From CAVXDY01 sp963721335 (GTDB taxonomy: Bacteria; Actinomycetota; Thermoleophilia; Miltoncostaeales; Miltoncostaeaceae), in assembly GCA_963721335.1 (NCBI GenBank), contig CAVRIV010000008.1, forward strand, positions 186,001 through 250,000: a DNA stretch of 64,000 bases. The letters run 5' to 3'. The notes beneath the pieces are model-generated. The model was not told the origin of the DNA and did not search any database. It saw nothing but the letters and a program-made list of their open reading frames with translations. The position numbers and the translations under genes are program-made. Each line of letters begins with the position of its first letter. The first letter of the stretch is position 1. Shown piece after piece: positions 56,877-64,000 of this stretch.

Positions 56877-58278
56877 CCGCACGGTCTCCCGCCCCCCTCG
56901 TCGAGGAGCTGCTCTCGCTGGGCGTGGGCGATGGAGACCGGATCTACCGCGACGACGTCGCGCGCGCTCGACGAGTGGCCGGCGCGGCTCAAGGGGTTCG
57001 CGGGCGGCGACGCGACCACCGGGGTGGTGGTGGAGCCCGAGAGCGCCGAGGCCGTGGCGGCCATCCTGCGCTGGGCCGGCCGGCGTGACGCCCGCGTCCA
57101 GGCGCTCGGCTCCGGATCGAACGTCGTCGGAGCGGTCGCGCCGGATGCGGACGTGCTGGTGTCGCTCGCGCGGGTGCGCGGCATCGTCGATCTCGACCTC
57201 GAGTCCTACACGGTCACCGCCCGCGCCGGCACGGGGGGCGCCGAGCTCGAGGACCACCTGAACGAGCGCGGCCTGACGCTCGGGCCACTACCCGCAGTCG
57301 CTCCGCGTGTCGAGCGTCGGGGGCTGGATCGCGACCCGGGCGACGGGGACGTACTCGGCGCTCTACGGCGGCATCGAGCGGCTGCTCGTGGGCGCGAGGT
57401 CGTGCTCCCGACCGGCGAGATCGTGACCGTCGGGCCACGCCCCCGGGCGTCGGGCGGGATGGACCTCCTGACGATGCTCTGCGGGGCCGAGGGCAGGATG
57501 GGCATCGTCACGGCGGCGAGCCTCGCGGTCAGCCGCCTTCTTCCCGAGCGCCGCGCGTGCGCCGCCTTCGCCTCACTCGCCGAGGGCGTCGCCGCCCAGC
57601 GTGAGCTCGTCCACGCCGGGGTGCCCCTCGGCCTGGTGCGCCTCTACAACCCATCCGAGAGCCAGGCCGTCTCCCTGCCGGGATCGCTGCGCGACGGCGA
57701 GTGCCTGCTCGTCGCCACCACGCGCGCCGCCGAGTCCCTCCTGGACGCCGCCGAGGCGGCCATCGGGAGCGATCCTCGCCGCCGCCGGCGGTCGGGCCGT
57801 CGATCCGTCCGCGGCCGACCCCTGGTTCGCCCGCCGGTACGCCGGCCCCGCGGTTCATGGCCGACCGCAACGAGCGCCGAAAGGAGTCGCCTTCGACACC
57901 ATCGAGGTCGGCCTGCCGTGGCGGTCGGCGGCGGCCTGCGCGGCAGAGCTCGAGAGCGTGCTCGCCCCGGTCTCGGACCCGTTCCACCTGCACTTCTCCC
58001 ACGTCTATCCGACGGGTGTCTGTCTCTACGCGCTGATCCACCTCCAGGCGGCTTCGGACGAGGCCGTGCACAGCCTCTGGACGACCGCGTGGTCATCGGC
58101 CCTCGACGTCGTCGCGCGGCACGGGGGGACCCTCGCCCACCATCACGGCATCGGCGCGGCGCGGGCGGGCCGCTACCGCCGCACGCCGGAGGGGCGCCTC
58201 CACAAGCTCGTCGCGCGCACGGTCGACCCGGACGGCGTCCTCGTCGCGCCCCTCCTGCGGGCACGCGCCGATGGCTGA
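56873..58278 (+). CDS. FAD-binding oxidoreductase, AGPS/GlcD-like, many frame breaks
   Basis: About 465 residues. The FAD-binding type 4 (PCMH) domain is visible in AVAAILRWAGRRDARVQALG, GSGSNVVGAVAPDADVLVSL and GRMGIVTAASLAVSRLLPE. The C-terminal oxidase domain includes AFDTIEVGLPWRSAAACAAE, YPTGVCLYALIHLQ and the HHHGIGAAR motif, the hallmark of AGPS and related sugar-acid dehydrogenases. Breaks lie near 56962, 57292-57392, 57776 and 57853-57885. It probably oxidises a hydroxy acid or polyol at FAD, as the first step of the cluster, by inference. Confidence 0.85.
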
Positions 58279-59100
58279 GCGCGGGCCCACCGAGCCGATG
58301 GCCGGACCGTTCGGCGGCGTTCTCCCTGGCCGGGAAGGTCGCGCTCGTCACGGGCGGATCCCAGGGGATCGGGGCCGCGGTCGCCACGACGATGGCGCGC
58401 GCCGGGGCGACCGTCGCCTTCACGATGCGGCCCGAGGACGGGGATGCCCCGGCCCGCACCCTGGCCGAGCTCGAGTCGATCTCGGGCCGTGGCGGGGCCA
58501 TCGCCATCGAGCTCGATCTGCGCCGCACCTCCGAGATCGAGCGCGCCGTGCAGGACGTCGCCGACCGCTTCGGGCGACATCGACCTGCTCGTCAACAACG
58601 CCGGCACCAACGTCCAGCAGCACGCCCTCGAGGTCAACGAGGCCACCTGGGATCTGATCCTCGACACCAACCTCAAGGGCCTGTTCTTCATGACGCAGGC
58701 CGTCGCACGCCGGATGGTGGAGCAGGGCCGCGATGGCGACGGACCACCCGTACGCGATCACCAGCATCGCGTCGCAGATGGGCCTCGTGGGATACACGCG
58801 CCGCGCGGCGTACTGCTCGAGCAAGGCGGCGGTCGTCAACCTGACGCGCGCGCTCGCGGTCGAGTGGGCGGCGCACGGCATCCGGGTCAACGCCGTCGCG
58901 CCGACGTTCGTGCACACGCCTCTGGCGGACGCGATGCTGGCCGACGAGACCTTCCGGGCGGATGTGAGAGCCGGTCCCCGATGGGGCGCATCGGAGACCC
59001 CGAGGACGTCGCCAGCGCGGTGCTCTATCTCTCGGCCCCGGCCGCCGGGCTGGTGACCGGCCACACCCTCGTCGTCGATGGAGGGTGGACGGCATGGTGA
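58271..59100 (+). CDS. Classical short-chain dehydrogenase/reductase, about four frame breaks
   Basis: About 270 residues. The cofactor motif is GKVALVTGGSQGIGAAVATT, DIDLLVNNAGTNVQQHALEV follows, the catalytic site is ITSIASQMGLV with YCSSKAAVVNLTRALAVEWA (Ser, Tyr and Lys all present), and VTGHTLVVDGGW closes it. Breaks lie near 58310, 58575, 58735 and 58970. It overlaps the upstream gene by 8 bp and the downstream one by 4 bp. Its role would be a second NAD(P)-dependent oxidation or reduction in the pathway. Confidence 0.88.
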
Positions 59101-60344
59101 GCGACGCGATCCGGCCGGCGGACGCGGCGACGACGGACGGCGCGCGTCGCCGTCTCGAGGTCCTGGCCGTCAGCGACGACCTCACCGGCGCCGCGGCCCT
59201 GGCGGGGGAGTTCCACGCCGGGGGGCTCACCGCGTGCGTCGCCGGCGCGGGTCGTTGCCGCGGGCGCGGGAGCACGCGCGGACGCCCTCGTGGTGGACAC
59301 GCCGCTCGCGTCACCTGTCGGCGGCCGACGCGGCGGGCGAGGTGGTCCGGGCGCTGGCGAGGGACGGCGACGAGGCCGCGGAGCTACTTCAAGCGCATCG
59401 ACTCGGCCCTCCGCGGAAACGTCGCCGCCGAGCTGGACGCGGTCGCGGGCCACCTCGGGCGCGCCGCTCGTGCTGGCGGCGGCGGCGCCGGCGCTCGGGG
59501 TCGTGACCCGGGGGGCCTGCAGCGGTCGGCCGCCGACCCTGTGCTTCACGCCCCCGCCGCCGGGCAGCCCGATGCTGCGCCCGGTGTCCGACCTGTCCGA
59601 CGTGCCCCGGCGACGCGGTGGAGGTCCCGCTGGAGCAGGTTCGCGGCCCCGGGCTCGGACCGGCTGCTGGCCGACGCCGTCGCCTCCGGGCGCCACGTCG
59701 TCTGCGACGGCGAGACCGAGCGCCGACCTCGATCCTCGTGGCGTCGGCGCTGATCCCCCTGGCCGACCGCGCGGTCCCGGTCGGCTCGTACGGTCTCGGG
59801 CGGGCCTGGGCGGCGGCGGTCGCTGGCTCCCGAGACGATCGCCCGGGCGTCCTGGTGGCCGTGGGCAGCCTCAAGAGGGCGAGCCGTCGTCAGGTCGAGG
59901 TCGCCCGGGAGCGCGGGGCGCTCATGATCTTCGAGGCGGCGCGACAGCCCGCTCGACGCGGCGGCAGAGCTCGAGCGGGGCAGGGATGTGGTCCTGGTCG
60001 CCGTGCCCCGAGCTGGAGGACGAGCGCCTCCGGGAGGACCCGGCCGTCGCCGACCGTCTCGCCCAGCGCGTGGTGGAGATCGCGGCGACACGAGCGTCCG
60101 GCGGCGTCGTCCTCGTCGGCGGCGAGCTCTCGTCCGCGTTCTTCGGTGGGCTGGGGCGCACTCGGCCCGGGTCGTCGTGGAGCCGTGGCCCGCCGCCCCC
60201 GTGCTCCGGCTCCACGGCGGCATCCTCGACGGCCAGACGGTGCTGACGAAGTCGGGCGCCCAGGGCGACGAGGCCTGGCTCGATCGCGCCCTCTCGCTCA
60301 TGCGCGGCCTTGCGGCCGCCCGGCGTGGAGCAAGCGATGCCTGA
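59097..60344 (+). CDS. Four-carbon acid sugar kinase (DUF1537 family), many frame breaks
   Basis: About 410 residues. RRLEVLAVSDDLTGAAALAG is the typical start with the DDLTG motif, then YFKRIDSALRGNVAAELDAV, VLLAAAAPALGVVTRGG-like residues, SGGVVLVGGELSSAFFGGLG, and GGILDGQTVLTKSGAQGDEA. This is the DUF1537 kinase family shown to phosphorylate four-carbon sugar acids such as threonate and erythronate. Breaks lie near 59255-59330, 59385, 59455-59630, 59730, 59945, 60010 and 60165. The start is GTG 59097, overlapping the SDR stop. Confidence 0.85.
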
Positions 60345-61358
60345 CGGCACCGCGCGTCGCGATCTCCATGGGCGACCCGGCCGGGATCGGTCCCGAGATC
60401 GTGCTGAAGGCCCTGTCCGATCCGGACGCGCAGCCGGGGTCTGCGCCCGGTCGTCGTCGGCGATCTGCGGCCTCCTGCGGACGACGGCGACGGCATGCGG
60501 CCTGGACATCGACCTCACCCCGACGGCCCGGACGCGTGGCCGGACGACGGGGTCGGCGTCATCGACCTGGCCAACATCGGGGCGGGTCAGGTGGAGCCCG
60601 GCCAGGCGAGCGCCGCGGGCGGTCGAGGCGGCCTGGGAGTACATCGACGCGGCCACCCGCCTGTGCACGAGCGGACAGGCCGACGTGCTCGTGACCGCCC
60701 CGATCAACAAGTACTCCCTCGAGCTCGCCGGCCGGGGTCACGAGGGCCACACCGAGATGTTGATGGAGATGACCGGAAGCCCATGGTCGATGACCGTCTT
60801 CCTGCTCGACTCGATGCGCGTGGCGTTCTTCAGCCGCCACCTCTCCCTGGCGCAGGCGATCACGGCCATCAACGCCGAGGCGATCTGCGAGCAGCTGGTG
60901 CGGCTCGCCGGCTCCGCGTCGACGCTCGGGCTGACCGACCCCCTGATCGGCGTCGCCGCCCTCAACCCCCACGCGGGGGAGAACGGCCTGTTCGGGCGCG
61001 AGGAGATCGAGCAGATCGAGCCGGGCATCGCCGCGGCGCGCGCGCGCGGCATCCGCGTCGAGGGCCCGATCCCCGCGGACGCCATCTTCCACCAGGCCCG
61101 CGAGGGCCGTACGACGCGGTGCTCGGGCTCTACCACGACCAGGTGTCGGCCGTGCTGAAGGCCATCGACTTCCACCGGGTCGTCAGCGTGACGCTCGGGC
61201 TGCCGTTCCTGCGCCTGTCGGTGGACCACGGTACGGCGTTCGACATCGCCGGCACCGACAGCGCGGACCCCCGGAACATGATCGAGACGCTCGTGCGCAC
61301 CCGCGCGGCGCTCGCGACTCCGGCCAACGCCCCAGACCCGGAGAGGGGGTCCGCATGA
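60337..61358 (+). CDS. pdxA: PdxA-family dehydrogenase (PdxA2-like), about five frame breaks
   Basis: PdxA oxidises 4-hydroxythreonine 4-phosphate; the PdxA2 branch next to DUF1537 kinases oxidises four-carbon acid-sugar phosphates. Here VAISMGDPAGIGPEIVLKAL, VLVTAPINKYSLELAGRGHE, the metal-binding GHTEMLMEMTGS, AALNPHAGENGLFGREE, GLYHDQVSAVLKAIDFHRVV and LRLSVDHGTAFDIAGTDSAD are all readable. Breaks lie near 60357, 60440, 60530, 60620 and 61108. Adjacency to the kinase favours the PdxA2 role over vitamin B6 synthesis. Confidence 0.85.
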
Positions 61359-62541
61359 GCGACCAGAGAGCCCGGCGGGCGGCCGCGGCCGCGCGCGAGT
61401 GCGGGGCCGACTGGGCGGTGCTGACCACCGTCGATGCCGTCGCCTACGCGGCCGGTCACGTCCCGCCGATCGAGGCCGGGCCCTCGCCGTTCACGGGTGG
61501 CCCGAGCACCGCGGTCGTCTCCGCCGACGGGACCGTCGCACTGGTCTGCAACGAGCTGGAGCGGCACGCCGCCGACGGGGGATGGGCGGCGAGGTCCGCA
61601 CCTACGAGAGCCTCGGATGGCAGGACCAGTCCGGGCTCGAGGACAAGCACGCCACCGTCCTGCGCGACCTCCTCGGCGAGCTCGGCGTCGGCGGCACCGT
61701 CGCCGTCCAGGCCGGGACCGTTCCCCGCCACCTGAACGACGCCCTCGGCGACGCCGCCCGGATCGTCTCGATCGACCGCGCCCTGGAGCGGGCCCGGGCG
61801 GTCAAGACGGACGCCGAGATCGCCGCCCTGCGGCGCTGCGCCGAGGTGACGGCCGTCGGGCACCGCGCCGCGGCCGGTGCGGTCCGGCCCGGGCGCACCG
61901 AGCTCGAGGCGTTCGCCGACATCCGCCTGGCGATGGAGACGGACGTCGGCGAGCGGCATTCCCGTCACCGGCGACCTCCTCCCGGGCGTCGAGCGGACGG
62001 CGGGCGTGATGGGGTGGCCGGGTCTCCGCTCGATCGAGGCCGGCGACCCGGTGATCTGCGATCTCGCGCCGCGTGTCGGCGGCTACTGGGGCGACTCCTG
62101 CAACACCCTGGTCGCCGGAGAGCCGACGCCCGACTTCCTCCGGCTGTGGACGACGTCGAAGGAGGCCCTCGGGGTCGCCGTCGAGCGTCTCCGGCCCGGC
62201 ATGACGGCGGGCGATCTCGACGCCGAGGTCCGCACGGTCATCGAGTCCGCAGGCCTCGACGAACCCGCTTGCACATCGGCCACGGCATCGGCACGTCCAG
62301 CCACGAGTGGCCGCGCATCGTTCCCGGCAATCCGGCAGTGATCGAGCCCGGCATGGTCCTGATGATCGAGCCCGGCGCGTACGACCCTCGCATCGGTGGA
62401 GTCCGCCTCGAGTGGATGTTCCTGGTCACCGACAGCGGCAGCGAGGTGCTGAGCCCATTCGAGCACGTCCTGGAGACGACCTCTGTGGGCGCGTCCGCGT
62501 CATCCGCGGACGAAATCGCGGGACAAGGGGGAACGGAATGA
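61355..62541 (+). CDS. M24 family metallopeptidase-like protein, three frame breaks
   Basis: About 395 residues. The N-terminal creatinase-like domain (ADWAVLTTVDAVAYAAGHVP) precedes the pita-bread fold: VKTDAEIAALRRCAEVTAVG, DPVICDLAPRVGGYWGDSCN (the two Asp ligands), IGHGIGTSSHEWP (His) and MIEPGAYDPRIGGVRLEWMF (two Glu). All metal positions seem present. Breaks lie near 61583, 61955 and 62268. M24 proteins include Xaa-Pro peptidases and creatinase-type amidinohydrolases. In a sugar-acid cluster the second type of activity is a possibility. Confidence 0.83.
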
Positions 62542-63844
62542 TCTCCGGCAAGAAGAGCGTCCGGCTACGACGGGTCGCCGCGCTGGCACTCGCTGCGGCG
62601 GCGTTGAGCGTCGTCGCGGCGGCCTGCGGCGACGACGACGACACGGCCGGCAGCGACACCACCGCCGCGACCGGGTCGACGGGCGGCGACATCGCCCAGC
62701 GGGTGGATGCGGCTCAGGAGGTCTGTCGCGGCGCCGGAGGATCCGCTCGCGGCGAAGTACTCGAACCCGCAGCTGCGCGAGTGGCTGCGCGGCACAGCAG
62801 CTCGTGACCATCATCGAGAGCCCGTGGGGCACCGGGACGCGACGCCACGGGGAGCCGCGGGAGGCCCGTGGAAGATCGGCTTCTCGAACTCGTTCGCCGG
62901 CAACGACGCCCGCCAGGACGTGATCCGGGCGATGCGGGACCAGACGGCGGCCTACAAGGAGGCCGGCCTCGTCAGCGGCCTGGTCGAGACGCTCTCGGAC
63001 GGCGACGTCGCCAAGCACAACAACCAGATCAACCAGCTCGTGCAGCAGGACGTCGACGCGATCATCGACCTGTCGCCCGGCAAGGACGCGACGACGCGCT
63101 GCCATCGACGCCGCCGGCAAGGCCGGGGTGCCAGTGATCACGATGGACGCGCCCGCCGAGTCGGACTACGCGGTCAACGTCACCACGGCGAACTACCTCC
63201 AGAGCGTCGAGTCCGCCGGCTGGATGATCGAGCAGCTCGGGGGCGAGGGCACGATCGTGACCGTCCAGGGCATCAAGGGCGAGCCGGGAAGCGAGATCTG
63301 GGAGGCGAGCGCCGCCTGCATGTTCGAGCAGTTCCCGGACATCGACATCCTGGCCAACATCTACGGCAGCTGGACCGAGCCGGTGGCCAAGGTCGAGATG
63401 CAGAAGGTGCTCACGACCAACCCGGGCAGCGACATCGACGCGGTCTGGGTGCAGGGCCCCGGCACGACGGGGGTCATCCAGGCGTTCGAGCAGACCGGCC
63501 GCCCGGTGCCCAAGTTCATGACGAACTTCGGGCAGAAGGCGGTCCTCGCCTACTGGCGCGACAACCTGGGCGACGTCTCGATGTACTCGGCCTCGCAGCC
63601 GCCCTATGAGTCCACCGTCGAGGCTTACCAGGTGATGATCCGCGTTCTGTCGGGTCAGAAGCCGATTCTGAACGCGGTCTACAACCTCGGCCCGCCGATC
63701 ACGGACGAGACGCTCGACCAGTGGGTCAAGCCGGAGGACGAGTGGCCCGGTTCGCGCGGCTTCGCGTCCATCCCGCAGGAGGTCTGGATGCCTCAGGACC
63801 TCATGAACGACTACTTCAGCAACGGCGAGCCGGTGCTGCCGTAG
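62538..63844 (+). CDS. Sugar ABC transporter substrate-binding lipoprotein, four frame breaks
   Basis: About 430 residues. A lipoprotein signal peptide (RRVAALALAAAALSVVAAAC) ends in the lipobox AAC-G, followed by an acidic and Thr-rich linker. The periplasmic-binding-protein fold of the type I sugar family follows: KIGFSNSFAGNDARQDVIRA, IDLSPGKDA, VPVITMDAPAESDYAVNVTT, GGEGTIVTVQGIKGEPGSE and DAVWVQGPGTTGVIQAFEQT. Breaks lie near 62725, 62800, 62865 and 63100. It delivers the substrate to a permease outside the window. The ATG overlaps the M24 stop, so it belongs to the same transcript. Confidence 0.87.
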
Positions 63845-63858
63845 GACGGGCGAAGCGA

Positions 63859-63877
63859 CGGTGCGGCGGTCGCACCG
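63859..63877 (+). terminator. Stem-loop after the binding-protein gene
   Basis: CGGTGCG and CGCACCG form a 7 bp stem with a 5 nt loop, 14 nt after the stop. A second GC-rich inverted repeat (GGCCCG with CGGGCC) follows to 63902. Hairpins here often stabilise or partly terminate the transcript so that binding protein exceeds permease. Confidence 0.45.
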
Positions 63878-63922
63878 GCCCGGCCGCCTCGCGGCGGGCC
63901 AGCCGTCCGGACGGAGGTCAGC

Positions 63923-64000
63923 GTGGTGGGCACGGACCAGAGCATCGTTGACAACGACCACGCCCAGAGCGCCGAGCGGCCCGGCTCGGGCGCCGCCGGC
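63923..64000 (+). CDS. Start of an unidentified gene, probably ABC transport
   Basis: GTG 63923 (or the next codon GTG 63926) is preceded by GGAGG with 5 nt spacing. Twenty-six codons are visible (VVGTDQSIVDNDHAQSAERP and on), a polar N-terminus with no conserved motif. By position after the binding protein it would be a permease or ATPase of the transporter, which is only context. Confidence 0.4.
   Translation, partial: MVGTDQSIVDNDHAQSAERPGSGAAG

Noticed and set aside
60337..61358. Vitamin B6 biosynthesis role for the PdxA-like gene
   Set aside because: No other pdx gene is nearby, and it sits directly after a DUF1537 kinase, which favours the acid-sugar phosphate branch.

Overview
The window is GC-rich (about 70%) chromosomal DNA with frequent GTG starts, tightly packed genes and many 1-4 bp start/stop overlaps. 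This fits an actinobacterium. The order comEA - ftsH - comEC - holA - rpsT - murJ - lepA - hemW - hrcA - plsC - dnaJ - prmA - rsmE - mtaB - HIT - phoH - ybeY - dgkA/PAP2 - era, and the look of the FtsH and GH13 proteins, make me think of a deep-branching class such as Thermoleophilia. That placement is inference. I see no mobile element, tRNA, rRNA or CRISPR array.

Layout. 1-9.1 kb: end of a GAF sensor gene, a molbindin, an LLM-class flavin/F420 oxidoreductase next to two convergent GH13 amylase-family genes, an unrecognised protein, a GNAT acetyltransferase and leuS. 9.1-24.5 kb: DNA uptake (comEA, comEC), FtsH, a secreted beta-propeller/RTX-like protein, holA, S20, MurJ, LepA, HemW, HrcA and PlsC. 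24.6-32 kb: a housekeeping run from dnaJ to era, covering chaperone, protein and rRNA/tRNA modification, 16S maturation and cell-envelope lipid genes. 32-39.2 kb: DUF5519, a phosphatase, a Fpg/Nei glycosylase, deoC, the end of the histidine pathway (hisI, hisE) and trpE-trpG-trpD-trpC. 39.3-43.3 kb: thioredoxin-like and CcmH cytochrome c maturation proteins, a c-di-GMP HD-GYP protein and a DUF72 protein.

From about 43.3 kb the content becomes accessory. A large ATP-binding LuxR regulator faces a VOC-SDR-hydrolase-hydrolase set across a 278 bp gap that holds a perfect 17 bp palindrome. A flippase/kinase-like membrane protein, a variant Rieske protein, a cholesterol-oxidase-like GMC enzyme, a small membrane protein and an enoyl-CoA hydratase follow, and related dyads recur at 54.2-54.3 kb. 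From 56 kb to the end, an IclR regulator heads a gene run with overlapping start and stop codons: FAD-linked dehydrogenase, SDR, DUF1537 four-carbon acid-sugar kinase, PdxA-like dehydrogenase, M24 peptidase-like protein, sugar-binding lipoprotein and the start of a further gene. The simplest reading is uptake and catabolism of a sugar acid.

Two sequence-wide features matter for reading the annotation. First, from about 24.9 kb on, many genes, including essential ones, are broken by single-base indels every 50-300 bp, while stretches such as mtaB and 38.1-39.4 kb are clean. This looks like uneven consensus quality, not pseudogenes, so I annotate whole genes across the shifts and give approximate shift positions. 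Second, eight genes have a TANNNT-like hexamer ending 6-7 nt before the start codon, the signature of leaderless transcripts.
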